Source: Streptomyces sp. LUP30
Lineage (GTDB): Bacteria; Actinomycetota; Actinomycetes; Streptomycetales; Streptomycetaceae
Direction: 5' to 3'
Assembly: GCF_001746365.1 (NCBI RefSeq)
Contig: NZ_MJAJ01000002.1
Location: 94,312-158,311 of the forward strand
DNA length: 64,000 bases
Made by a program: the position numbers and the translations under genes. The notes below the pieces were generated by a model. That model did no database searches, was not told the origin of the DNA, and worked only from the letters and a program-made list of their open reading frames with translations. Position 1 is the stretch's first letter. Each line of letters begins with the position of its first letter. Below are positions 39,804 through 48,688 of the stretch, in pieces.

Positions 39804-41025
39804 CCTCACCGGCGCCCTCGCCGGTTCCACTATCCCCTTCCACCTGATCGACCCTGCCCTGCACCCGGACCCGGACGCCTGCGACGCCTGGCGCGAACTG
39901 CGGGCGGAGCACCCGGTGGTCCGGTGCGAGACCGGCAACGGCGGCCCGGGGTTCTGGGCGGTCACGCGGTACCGTGACATCGCCACGGTCTACCGGGACA
40001 CCGTGCGGCTCGGTTCGGAGCAGGGCAACATGCTCGGCACCCTGCTCACCGGCGGGGACTCCGCGGGCGGCCAGATGCTGGTGGTCACCGATCCGCCCCG
40101 GCACACCGCCGTGCGCCGCATGCTGATGGGCGCGTTCTCGGCCCGCGCCATGGCCCCGGTCGTGGACGGCGTCAGGGCCGCCACCCGGAGTCTGGTGGCG
40201 GCCCTGGTGGAGGCGGGCGGGGGCGACTTCGTCGCCGATGTCGCGGCGCAGATCCCGCTCGTCGCGATCTGTGAACTGCTCGCCGTGCCGCCGTCGGACC
40301 GCGCCGCGATGCTGGAGATGACCATGGCCGCGCTGGGCGCGGACGGTTCGCAGGAGTCCCAGGAAGAGGCCGCGGCGGCCCAGCAGGAGATCCTGCTCTA
40401 CTACGCCGGTCTGCTCCCCGGCCGCCGCAAGGCGCCCGGCGAGGACATCGTGAGCCTGCTCGCCACCGAGGAGGCCGACGGCGCCCGGCTCAGCGACGCC
40501 GAGGTGCTGCTGAACTGCTACAACATCATCATCGGCGGCGACGAGACGACACGGCTGTCGTCCGCGGGCGCGGCGCTGGCCCTGATGGAGCACCCGGAGC
40601 AGTGGGAGCGGCTGCGCCAGGACGAGGGGCTGCTCGATCCCGCGGTGGAGGAGGTGCTGCGCTGGACGACTCCGGTGACGCACATCGGCCGTACCGCCAC
40701 GGTGGACATCGAGCTGAGGGACCGGCGGATCACCGCCGGCGACATAGTCACGCTCTGGAACATCTCGGCGAACCGGGACGAGGAGATCTTCCAGGATCCC
40801 TACCGCTTCGACGTCTCCCGCACCCCGAACCGGCACCTGACCCTCGGCCACGGCCCGCACTTCTGCCTGGGCGGTCCGCTGGCCCGGGTGGAACTGCGGG
40901 TCATGCTGGAGGAGTTGCGCAGTCAGGTCGGTGAACTGCAGGCGGCCGGACCGGTCGAACGGATGGCCTCCAGCTTCCTGACCGGCGTCAGCCGGCTCCC
41001 GGTGCGATGTTCGGCGGGTTCGTGA
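39793..41025 (+). CDS. Cytochrome P450
   Basis: This is a 410-residue soluble bacterial P450. The I-helix has IIGGDETTR, the K-helix EEVLRW, and the heme loop LGHGPHFCLGG with the ligand Cys near residue 358. It resembles the actinomycete P450s that hydroxylate amino acids held on carrier domains or finished peptides. It is the last gene of the rightward arm, ended by a strong hairpin. Which position it oxidises cannot be read from sequence. Confidence 0.93.
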   Translation: MTADLTGALAGSTIPFHLIDPALHPDPDACDAWRELRAEHPVVRCETGNGGPGFWAVTRYRDIATVYRDTVRLGSEQGNMLGTLLTGGDSAGGQMLVVTDPPRHTAVRRMLMGAFSARAMAPVVDGVRAATRSLVAALVEAGGGDFVADVAAQIPLVAICELLAVPPSDRAAMLEMTMAALGADGSQESQEEAAAAQQEILLYYAGLLPGRRKAPGEDIVSLLATEEADGARLSDAEVLLNCYNIIIGGDETTRLSSAGAALALMEHPEQWERLRQDEGLLDPAVEEVLRWTTPVTHIGRTATVDIELRDRRITAGDIVTLWNISANRDEEIFQDPYRFDVSRTPNRHLTLGHGPHFCLGGPLARVELRVMLEELRSQVGELQAAGPVERMASSFLTGVSRLPVRCSAGS

Positions 41026-41030
41026 CGGGC

Positions 41031-41066
41031 CGGTGCGGGCGGCACGTCACGGTGCCGCCCGCACCG
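41031..41066. terminator. 15-bp bidirectional terminator
   Basis: CGGTGCGGGCGGCAC (41031-41045) pairs perfectly with GTGCCGCCCGCACCG (41052-41066) around a six-base loop. It lies in the 68-base gap where the P450 gene (+) and the half-C-A-PCP gene (-) converge, so it can stop transcription from both sides. Confidence 0.8.
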
Positions 41067-41093
41067 GTGCCGCCCGCCGGCGCGACCTGCCGG

Positions 41094-43490
41094 TCAGGCG
41101 GGGTCACCGGGCGGCCCGGCGTCCGGGTCGCCCGCGGTGTTCTCCAGATGCCGGGCCAGCTCCCGCAGGGTCGGATACCGGTACAGGTCCACGAGGGTGA
41201 AGTCCGGCAGCCCCGTCATGGTGCGCATGGCCTTCATCGAGTCGCCGCCGAGCATGAAGAAGTCGTCGTCCCGGCGCACCGAGGCGACGCCCAGGACCTG
41301 CTGCCAGACCGCGCCGAGCCGCTCCTCCCAGGGGCCCTGCGGCCGGTCCGCTTCGGGCACCGCGGGTGCCGGTCCGTCCGGTGCGGGCGCGAACGCGGCG
41401 GGAAGGGCCTTGCGGTCGATCTTGCCGTTGGGGCTGAGCGGCAGCGCCGGCAGCGTGAGCAGGGCGCCGGGGACCATGTGCGGCGGGAGCCTGGACGCCA
41501 GGTGCTCGCGTACGTCGTCGGCCCGGAAGCCGCCGCTCTCCTGCGGCACCGCGTAGCCGACCAGGACCGGGGCCCCGGCGGCATCGGTCTGTGCCGTCAC
41601 CACGGCCTCCCTGACCGCCGGGTGGTCGCGCAGCGCCGCCTCGATCTCGGTGAGCTCGACGCGCAGGCCGTGGATCTTCACCTGCAGATCCACCCGGCCG
41701 ATCAGCTCGATCAGTCCGTCGGCGTCGAACCGGGCCAGGTCTCCGGTGCGGTAGAGGCGCTCGCTCACGGGTCCGTACGACCACGACAGGAAGCGCTCCG
41801 CGGTCCGCTCGGGCTGGTCGAGGTACTCGCGGGCGAGCCCGGTACCGGCCAGGTACAGCTCGCCCGTGACACCGAGCGGTACTGGCCGCAGGGCGTCGTC
41901 GAGGATGTACACCCGCTGGTTGGCCATCGGGCGCCCGTACGGGATGCTCGTCCAGGTCGGGTCGGTGGCCTCGACCTCGAAGAGGGTCGAGTAGATGGAC
42001 GCCTCCGTGGCGCCGCCGAGGGAGATGAAACGGCACTCGGGTGCGCGGGCCCGGATCCGGTCCGGCATCCGAAGTGGGATCCAGTCGCCGGCGAGCATCA
42101 CCAGCCGCAGGTCGCGCAGGGGCAGCGCCCGGCCGGCCGGCTGCGGTTCGGCGGGTTGCTCGTCGGGGGCGGACGGCTCGGCGTGGTCGAGGTGTTCCAG
42201 GACCAGTTCCAGCAGCGCCGGCGCGGTGTTCCAGAGGGTGACCCGGTGACGGGCCGACAGCTCGGCCCAGTGCCCTGGGTCCCTGGTACGGCCGGGCGAG
42301 GGCAGCACCAGGGTGCCTCCGCCGACGGGCACGCCGAGGAATTCGTACACGGACATGTCGAAGCTCGGCGACGACAGGCCCAGGACGCCGTCGCCCGGTC
42401 CCACGTCGAAGCGGGTGTTGAGGTCCGCGATGTTGTTCATCACGCCGCGATGGCACAGGGCGATGGGCTTGGGCGTGCCGGTGGAGCCCGACGTGTGCAT
42501 GACGTAGCAGAGGTGGTCTGGACCGGCCAGCGGCTGCGGATCGTGTTCGGGCTCGGCGGCCAGCTCCTCGGCCGCGCGGTCGAGGACGATCAGACGGCCC
42601 TGGGATCCCTCGGTCGGCGGGAGGCCGTCGGCGAGATCGCTGCGGCTGATCACGGCCACACAGGAGGCGCCCGTGATCATGGTGGCCACGCGCGACCTCG
42701 GATAGCCGGGGTCGAGCGGCACGTAGGCGCCGCCCGCCTTGAGCACGCCGAGGATGGCGACCAGGAGATCGGGCGACTGGTCGAGGTACAGGCCGACACG
42801 CCGGTCGGGACCGACGCCGAGTCTCCGCAGACGGTGGGCCAGCCGGTTGGCGGCCGTATTGACCTGGCGGAACGTCAGCAGGCGGTCGTCCTGGGCCACG
42901 ACAACGGCGTCCGGGGTGCGCGCGGCCTGCTCCTCGAACGCCTCGTGCAGGCAGGACCGCGGATGCGGCAGGTCCGCCGCCGTGGCGTTCCACTCGACGA
43001 GGATCCGGTGCAGCTCGCTCTCGCCGAGGAACTCCAGCTCCGCCAGGGGCAGGTCCGGACGGGCGAGGCCCTCGGCCAGCAGGGCGTCGAAGTGGGCGAG
43101 CAGTCGCTCGGCCGTGGCGGCATCGAGAACCGACTCGTCGTAGCGCAGTTCGACCGGCAGCGGGCCGTCGCCCACGGCGGGCAGCACCAGTTGTGCCTCG
43201 TACGGGAGGCCGGCCGGGACCGCCGCACCGGTGCGGACCACCGTGGGAACGGAGACCCCCGCCGGGTGCTCCTGTGCCGCTCCGGCGTCCTTCACCAGCA
43301 TGCGGAAGGTGGCCTCCCCGGTGACCGCCAGACGGACGGCGGTGGCCTCGGAGCGGTCCTGACTCAGCCCGAGTTCGACGTGGCTGCGGCCGGTGTACCG
43401 GTACAGCAGAGCGGCGAACGCGGCGAGCGCCGCCCGTTCCCCGGTGGTGCCACAGGCCTTCGCCAGCGTCTCGAGGCCGGCGTCGCTCAT
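41094..43490 (-). CDS. NRPS with partial condensation lobe, A and PCP
   Basis: This is a 798-residue protein. Residues 1-165 match only the C-terminal lobe of a condensation domain (from the LYRYTGRSHVELGL region on). There is no HHxxxDG and no N-terminal lobe. The A domain has MHTSGSTGTPKPI, where the usual K-G is K-P, FDMSVYEFLG, and GGATEASIYS in place of the common YGPTE. That variant is typical of cysteine-activating siderophore/thiazoline A domains. The carrier has FFMLGGDSMKAM. The hand-read code D-M-Y-N-M-A-L-I-Y-K recalls the cysteine code DLYNMSLIWK but differs. ATG 43490 is chosen; a TTG at 43583 with a GGCGGGG site is an alternative start that would add ~31 residues. Confidence 0.88.
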   Translation of the reverse strand: MSDAGLETLAKACGTTGERAALAAFAALLYRYTGRSHVELGLSQDRSEATAVRLAVTGEATFRMLVKDAGAAQEHPAGVSVPTVVRTGAAVPAGLPYEAQLVLPAVGDGPLPVELRYDESVLDAATAERLLAHFDALLAEGLARPDLPLAELEFLGESELHRILVEWNATAADLPHPRSCLHEAFEEQAARTPDAVVVAQDDRLLTFRQVNTAANRLAHRLRRLGVGPDRRVGLYLDQSPDLLVAILGVLKAGGAYVPLDPGYPRSRVATMITGASCVAVISRSDLADGLPPTEGSQGRLIVLDRAAEELAAEPEHDPQPLAGPDHLCYVMHTSGSTGTPKPIALCHRGVMNNIADLNTRFDVGPGDGVLGLSSPSFDMSVYEFLGVPVGGGTLVLPSPGRTRDPGHWAELSARHRVTLWNTAPALLELVLEHLDHAEPSAPDEQPAEPQPAGRALPLRDLRLVMLAGDWIPLRMPDRIRARAPECRFISLGGATEASIYSTLFEVEATDPTWTSIPYGRPMANQRVYILDDALRPVPLGVTGELYLAGTGLAREYLDQPERTAERFLSWSYGPVSERLYRTGDLARFDADGLIELIGRVDLQVKIHGLRVELTEIEAALRDHPAVREAVVTAQTDAAGAPVLVGYAVPQESGGFRADDVREHLASRLPPHMVPGALLTLPALPLSPNGKIDRKALPAAFAPAPDGPAPAVPEADRPQGPWEERLGAVWQQVLGVASVRRDDDFFMLGGDSMKAMRTMTGLPDFTLVDLYRYPTLRELARHLENTAGDPDAGPPGDPA

Positions 43491-43834
43491 CGCGGGGACG
43501 TTCCGGCGCGCCGTTCCCGTGCGGCGCGGCCGGGAACCGCCACTCGTCCGGTCGCCTGGGAGCTGAACGGCATAGGAAGTCAATTCCCCGCCTTCCGTCT
43601 CGTGGTTCCGGGCGGCGCATGCGAATATTCGGCACGCGAGCCCGTCCCTGACTGACACATTGCCAAATACATTGCGACAACGACTGGTTGGCGAGATTAT
43701 CGATCACCTCCGGCCATCACAAGGTGATGAGCGTCACAGCATTTCTTCGAGAAGTGGGAGCACTGCCTGATGCAATGTCTTTCGGGGTCTCGGCTGCGTA
43801 ACGGGATATTCCCGACCAGCCGGGAGGTCGCACC
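43491..43834. promoter_or_regulatory. Divergent control region
   Basis: This 344-base gap separates the half-C-A-PCP gene (-) from the PatB-type gene (+). It is AT-richer than the genes around it. It holds CATCAC/GTGATG symmetry at 43715-43729 and the overlapping Crp-like site. No further gene is supported. Confidence 0.55.
43724..43737. promoter_or_regulatory. Crp-like operator, site 2
   Basis: GTGATGAGCGTCAC again fits GTG-N6-G-N-CAC and is followed by A, as at site 1. The CATCAC arm just upstream (43715-43720) forms a perfect 6-base inverted repeat with GTGATG. It sits about 100 bases upstream of the PatB-type gene start. Confidence 0.5.
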
Positions 43835-45034
43835 ATGAACTCCTTCGATTTGGCCACGCAGTCGGCACTCGATTCTCTCGACATCGGCGAGTTGTCGCGC
43901 CGGGACGGAGAGAAATGGGCGCATGCCGGAACCGACGTGCTGGCCTCCTGGGTCGCGGACATGGACTTTCCCACGGCACCCGCGATCCGTGAGGCGGTGG
44001 CGCGCCGGGCCGCGGGAGACCTCGGCTATCCGACGTGGTTCGACGAGTCGGAGGGCGGTCCGCTCGGCGAGGTGTTCGCCGAGCGCACCCGGCGCCGTTA
44101 CGGACACACCCCGGACCCCACCCACGTGCGGCTGTTCACCGACATCAACCAGGCGATGCTGGCCATCCTCCAGCTGGCCACCGCCCCCGGCGAGGCGGTG
44201 CTGGTGCACACCCCGGCCTGCCCCCCGTTCGTCGAGGTCATCGAGCGGATCGGGCGCCGGCCGCTGACCGTGCCGATCGAGGACGACGGCACGGGCTGGG
44301 AGTTCGATCCGGACCGGATGGAACGCGCCGTGGCGGACGCGGGACCCGGGCGGTGCCGCGCCCTGTTCCTGGTGAACCCGCACAACCCGACGGGCAGGGT
44401 GTTCCGGCGTGCCGAGCTGGAGTCGCTCGCCGAACTGGCGCTCCGCAACGACCTGTTGGTCATCTCGGACGAGGTGCACGCGGATCTGACCCACGCCCCG
44501 CACCGCCACGTCCCGTTCGCCTCGCTGGGCCCCGAGGTGGCGGCCCGCACCGTCACCCTGACCTCGGGCAGCAAGGCGTTCAACCTGGCCGGGGTCCGCT
44601 GCGCGGTCGCCCATGTGGGCCCGAGCGCCGTGCGTGACGCCGTCGACGCCCGGCAGGGCCTGTCCTTCGGCCAGGTGGGCGTGCTCGCGGTGGAGGCGCT
44701 CAAGGCCGCCTGGACCTCGGGCGATCCCTGGTTGGACGAGGTCATGGCACTGCTCGACCGCAACCGCCACCGGGTGGCCGAGCGGCTCCCCGCGGGGCTC
44801 GCCTACCGGATTCCGGAGGCCGGATTCCTCGCCTGGCTGGACTGCCGCCGCCTGGACGTGGGCGACGATCCCATGGCTTTCTTCCGTGACGAGGCCAGGG
44901 TGCTGCTGTTCTCCGGCCCGGCCTTCGGTGCGGCGGGAAACGGATTCGTGCGCCTCAATTTCGGCACCTCCCTCAAGGTGCTGGACGAAACACTGGACCG
45001 TATGGACACCGCGGTCCGGCGTCTGCGGAAGTGA
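43835..45034 (+). CDS. PatB/MalY-type PLP-dependent lyase/aminotransferase
   Basis: This is a 399-residue fold-type I PLP enzyme. It has the subgroup start WVADMDFPTAPAIREAV, the NPHNPTGRVF motif, the cofactor Asp in VISDEVHADL, and the Schiff-base lysine in SGSKAFNLAG (Lys247). The PatB/MalY subgroup includes cystathionine beta-lyases and related C-S lyases and aminotransferases. A GGGAGG ribosome site precedes the ATG. It is followed 200 bases later by the radical SAM gene on the same strand. Together they probably make or trim a special amino acid for the NRPS; this is inference. Confidence 0.85.
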   Translation: MNSFDLATQSALDSLDIGELSRRDGEKWAHAGTDVLASWVADMDFPTAPAIREAVARRAAGDLGYPTWFDESEGGPLGEVFAERTRRRYGHTPDPTHVRLFTDINQAMLAILQLATAPGEAVLVHTPACPPFVEVIERIGRRPLTVPIEDDGTGWEFDPDRMERAVADAGPGRCRALFLVNPHNPTGRVFRRAELESLAELALRNDLLVISDEVHADLTHAPHRHVPFASLGPEVAARTVTLTSGSKAFNLAGVRCAVAHVGPSAVRDAVDARQGLSFGQVGVLAVEALKAAWTSGDPWLDEVMALLDRNRHRVAERLPAGLAYRIPEAGFLAWLDCRRLDVGDDPMAFFRDEARVLLFSGPAFGAAGNGFVRLNFGTSLKVLDETLDRMDTAVRRLRK

Positions 45035-45234
45035 CTGTCTCCTTTGTCCTGTTGACTCGCACCGGGCACCGCCTAGTAGGGTGGCAAGCAAGATCACGGG
45101 GGCTTTTCTTGATTACACGCAAGGTCGACAGGCCATGCCGGTCGAACCGATTTATCAGGCGCTCCGTGTCGGACCCGAACAACCGGGATCAGACGGCCAT
45201 ATCAATCAGTGCCGCCTAACGATCCGGAGGGCTG

Positions 45235-47163
45235 ATGACCATTCACACTGTCGAAAGCGTGCAATTCACCGGCGGAAATATACGCGTACATCGGCCGGGG
45301 GACGCGGCGGACATCGCTTCCTTCCGGCAACTGCGCCGCGTACGCCGGGAGAGACTGCTCGAGGACCTGGCACAGGGACGCACGGCAAGCCGCTACTTCC
45401 CGGTGCTGTCGGTCCTGGCACCCGTCATGACCCAGTTCGAGGGAGAGATCACCTACCCCGGTGATCCGATGTGCCTCTACACGGCGATCTCAGTGGCCGT
45501 GCACCGCGCCGTCGACGACGCGGGCCCACTGGCGGAGGCCACGCACTACAACGACTTCGCCCCCGAGTGGACCCGGTTACCGTCCAAGGAGTACCGGCTG
45601 GCCGCCGGGGCCGACGGCTACCGGCCGTACGGCAGCGACCCCAACACCGACCAGACGGTGTTCGACCCGCGGGTCTGGGACGGCGCGGCCAGAGTGCGCT
45701 GGATCCGGCTGCTGCGCGAGGTCCGCCCCCGGGCCGTCCTGATCAGTGCGGTCTCCCCTGGACACCGCTACGCGCTGGAGATCGCCTCCCTCGTCAAGAG
45801 CGAACTCCCGGAGGCCTTCGTCATCCTCGGCGGCCGGCACGCGGACGAGACCATCACCTGTACGCCGGACGGCCTGAGGCTCCTCCTGAAGCCGAGCAGC
45901 CCCCTGTCCGTCATCCAGGAGGGCAAGGCGCCCCGGGTCCTCGACGCCGTCGTGACCGGCGAGGCCCACCACGCGGTGGACCTGCTGATGCGAGCCGTGG
46001 CCCTCGCCGTGGACCTGGACGGGCAGTGGGTGAACCGCGACCGGGTCCTCGGACTCCTCCAGGGACTGCTCGCCGAGGAAGGCCCCGGCCCCGGCCAGGC
46101 CCTGGCCGTCGTCGCCTCGGACGACGGCTTCGACGCCGTACCGCTGCGCGGTCGCACGCTCGACCTCGCCGACCTCCCCTCGCCGTACGAGGCATTCGCG
46201 ATCCGCTCGCACTTCCCGATCTTCACGGCGCCCGACACCGGCGCGGTCCTGCGTACCGCCCACTTCATGGTGTCCAACGCCTGCCCGTACCGCTGCAACT
46301 TCTGCTCGGAGTCGGTGCAGGTGGCGGGCACCCTGAAGCGCTTCAAGCGCGACCCGGTCGGCACGGCTGCCGAACGGGTCTGCGAGTACGTCCACTACGG
46401 CGCCGAGTCGCTCTTCTTCGACGACTCCGTGTTCTGGAGCGGACGTTACCGGGACATCGCGGACTTCTGCGACGCACTGGCCGAGCTGCGGGCGGCGGAC
46501 GGCGAGCAGATCCCTGCCCGCTTCGCGGCGCACCTCGGCGACCCCGACGACCTCGAGCGGCTGCGCCGGCTCCAGTGGGGCGCCCAGCTCACCGTGGACA
46601 CGCTCGTGGCCCTGCACTCGCCCGAGCAGTCCGGCGAGATCCTGCGGAAGATGAAGGCCGCCGGGTGCACCTACGTCTACATGGGCATCGAGAGCATGTC
46701 GACGCAGGTCATGGACCACATCCACAAGAACCTCCGCCGGGACGAGACTCGCCCCTGGAAGGCGAAGGTCCGGGAAGCGGCCCGGCTGGTGAAGGAACAC
46801 GGGCTGCAACTGGGCACCTCGGTGCTCTTCGGCCTGGACGGAGAGACGCGCGCCAGCATCGACGAGACCGTCCAAGAGGTGGGGCGACTGATCGACGACG
46901 GTCTGATCGACCTCGCCAGCCCCAACATCCTCACCTACCATCCCGCGACCCCGGTCACCGCCCAGCACGGCATGCAGGACCGGCTCGACTACCACTCGCC
47001 CCGCATCGACAACCGTAAGCCCTACATCTACTTCGAGGAGGCCTTCCCCGGGGTGGTATCGGTGCTTCTCTCGGAGGACGACATCTGGCACATCCACAAC
47101 GAGACGCGCATCCACTGGGGCACCGTCCGCAACGGATCGTCCCCGACCGCGGCGGCCCCGTGA
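45235..47163 (+). CDS. B12-binding radical SAM enzyme
   Basis: This is a 642-residue radical SAM protein. The iron-sulfur motif CPYRCNFC (CxxxCxxC, Cys350/354/357) follows a region with AFVILGGRHADE, which is like the end of a cobalamin-binding Rossmann domain. The classic DxHxxG base is not visible, so cobalamin may bind base-off or its role may have drifted. TIM-barrel parts GAESLFFDDSVFW, YVYMGIESMSTQVMDHIHK, and LGTSVLFGLDGETRASIDE are present. Family members methylate or rearrange unreactive carbons. GGAGGG precedes the ATG. The target is unknown; a tailored amino acid for the NRPS is the natural guess. Confidence 0.85.
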   Translation: MTIHTVESVQFTGGNIRVHRPGDAADIASFRQLRRVRRERLLEDLAQGRTASRYFPVLSVLAPVMTQFEGEITYPGDPMCLYTAISVAVHRAVDDAGPLAEATHYNDFAPEWTRLPSKEYRLAAGADGYRPYGSDPNTDQTVFDPRVWDGAARVRWIRLLREVRPRAVLISAVSPGHRYALEIASLVKSELPEAFVILGGRHADETITCTPDGLRLLLKPSSPLSVIQEGKAPRVLDAVVTGEAHHAVDLLMRAVALAVDLDGQWVNRDRVLGLLQGLLAEEGPGPGQALAVVASDDGFDAVPLRGRTLDLADLPSPYEAFAIRSHFPIFTAPDTGAVLRTAHFMVSNACPYRCNFCSESVQVAGTLKRFKRDPVGTAAERVCEYVHYGAESLFFDDSVFWSGRYRDIADFCDALAELRAADGEQIPARFAAHLGDPDDLERLRRLQWGAQLTVDTLVALHSPEQSGEILRKMKAAGCTYVYMGIESMSTQVMDHIHKNLRRDETRPWKAKVREAARLVKEHGLQLGTSVLFGLDGETRASIDETVQEVGRLIDDGLIDLASPNILTYHPATPVTAQHGMQDRLDYHSPRIDNRKPYIYFEEAFPGVVSVLLSEDDIWHIHNETRIHWGTVRNGSSPTAAAP

Positions 47164-47480
47164 TCCTCGAGCCCATTACCTCGAGGCGGACCGGCCGATG
47201 ATGCGGCGGGCGACGGCGAACACCGCGTCGGCGACGCCCGCCCACGCAGCCCCGTGAGTGAAGCCGACGGCCCAGGCGCGGTTGGGGCCGCGCGCCTGGG
47301 CGGCGGATGAACCACGTCGGCACGGAGCGTCGCCACCCGGGATGCGTCGTCCACGGTGCGGACGTCGCTCCCGCCGCCCGCGTCCGCTCGGAGTACGTCC
47401 GCAGCTCCAAGTGCGCGCCCGAGGTGAGCACTTGGGGCGGGTGGCAGCACCTGGCGGTGCGGACCCGAGAGGGGGCGGCG
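47164..47480. other. Gap with no supported gene
   Basis: These 317 bases between the radical SAM gene (+) and the HTH membrane protein gene (-) carry no frame with a ribosome site and family match. A minus-strand stretch near 47180-47290 reads ARGPNRAWAVGFTHGAAWAG, which has protein-like character but no partner. It may be a gene relic. Confidence 0.4.
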
Positions 47481-48443
47481 CTACTTCACCGCTCCGGTGC
47501 GGAACGGGTGACCGCCGTCGTCGATCCGTAGCGTGCCCGAGCGGGGGCCCTGGGTCCATCTCAGTTCCAGGTACCAGCGCACCTCGCTCTTCGACGTGTG
47601 CGCGGTGACGTCCAGGACCAGGGGGGTCCCGGCGGACGCCTCGTACGGGAAGGCGCGCCCCGGGCTCACGGCCCGGGGCTCGGGTGCGTCCAGGTCCACG
47701 GCGAACGGGTGCTGTGCGGCTGTGTCTTGGCAGTCCGCGTAGGTGACTTCGGCGGGCGGGGCTTCGCCGGCCAGTACCCGGACGTCCATGGCGGTAATGC
47801 TCACGGGGCCCTCTGCCGTGCTGCCCACCTTCAGGCGGAACGTCGTGGGACGGGGCCGAGTGCCGTCCGCCCGGGGGCAGTCGTCGTCGGACGGGACGAC
47901 GGCCGCCGAAAGGGGAACGTTCCCTCCGGCCGCCCCGACGTCCCCGGTCGACGGGTCGGGCACCGTGATGGCCGGGACCGTCAGGTCCGGTGCCGACTCG
48001 GCACGGAACCGGTCGATGGCCAGCGCTCCGGAGACGCTGAGGGCGACCACGGCGGCCGCCAGCAGGACGTACCGCGAGACGAGTTGGCGGGCTCGCGGCG
48101 TCGGCTCCGCGACAGCCGGCGGACTCTGGACGACCGGTACCGGCGCGGGCGCCGGCGCCGCCGCACCCTCCGACGGGCTCGTCCCCCTCCCGCGCCGCGC
48201 CTTGTCCGCCACCGCCCATCGCCGGTGCAGCTCCAGCAGCTCCTCGGGGTCCGCCCGGCAGATCCGGCCGAAGCGTTCGACCGGGGCGAACTCGGCCGGC
48301 ACCGAGTCACCGGTGCAATAGCGGTGCACCGTAGAGGTACTCAGGTGCAGCCTGCCCGCGAGAGCGCCGTAGCTGAGGCCCGCGCGCTCCTTCAGCGAGC
48401 GCAGCATCTCGCCCAGCCCGGCCGCCGCATCGGCGTCCCTCAT
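47481..48443 (-). CDS. Membrane-anchored helix-turn-helix protein
   Basis: This 320-residue protein has an Xre-type HTH at residues 10-60 (LKERAGLSYGALAGRLHLST, TVHRYCTGDSVP) of the actinobacterial HTH_31 kind. An Ala/Pro linker and one membrane helix (about 124-143) follow. The outside domain of ~175 residues is beta-rich with two Cys (DDDCPRADG, YADCQDTA) that could pair. ATG 48443 follows a G-rich site. Such proteins are thought to pass an outside signal to DNA or to the cell surface. It is divergent from the secreted PLC fusion gene, 245 bases away. Confidence 0.75.
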   Translation of the reverse strand: MRDADAAAGLGEMLRSLKERAGLSYGALAGRLHLSTSTVHRYCTGDSVPAEFAPVERFGRICRADPEELLELHRRWAVADKARRGRGTSPSEGAAAPAPAPVPVVQSPPAVAEPTPRARQLVSRYVLLAAAVVALSVSGALAIDRFRAESAPDLTVPAITVPDPSTGDVGAAGGNVPLSAAVVPSDDDCPRADGTRPRPTTFRLKVGSTAEGPVSITAMDVRVLAGEAPPAEVTYADCQDTAAQHPFAVDLDAPEPRAVSPGRAFPYEASAGTPLVLDVTAHTSKSEVRWYLELRWTQGPRSGTLRIDDGGHPFRTGAVK

Positions 48444-48688
48444 CGTCCCCACCCCACCCACACGTCCCACCCCATGTCCCCTGCGGCCGCATCCCGCCTG
48501 GTCAGGGGATGCGGAACGTCCCAGCGTCCCGGAACGGCCGTCCGGGCTGGCCCGGGACGGACCTCCCGGGCAGGCTGCGATCACCAACCGGCGAGCCCGA
48601 CAAGGGGATCATCACACATCTCGCCGGACGACTCGCGCGCGCACGCGCGGCCCTCCAGCTCGACCGACCGATCCGCCCCAGGATGGAA

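Noticed and set aside
35505-39986. Minus-strand open frame of about 1490 codons over the terminal NRPS
   Set aside because: It is complementary to the C-A-PCP-TE reading, has no recognisable motifs and a composition typical of antisense frames in high-GC DNA.
45035-45234. Possible small gene starting at 45081 or 45135 between the PatB and radical SAM genes
   Set aside because: The frames run on into the radical SAM gene in the wrong phase, and neither has a convincing ribosome site. The gap is better read as a leader/promoter.
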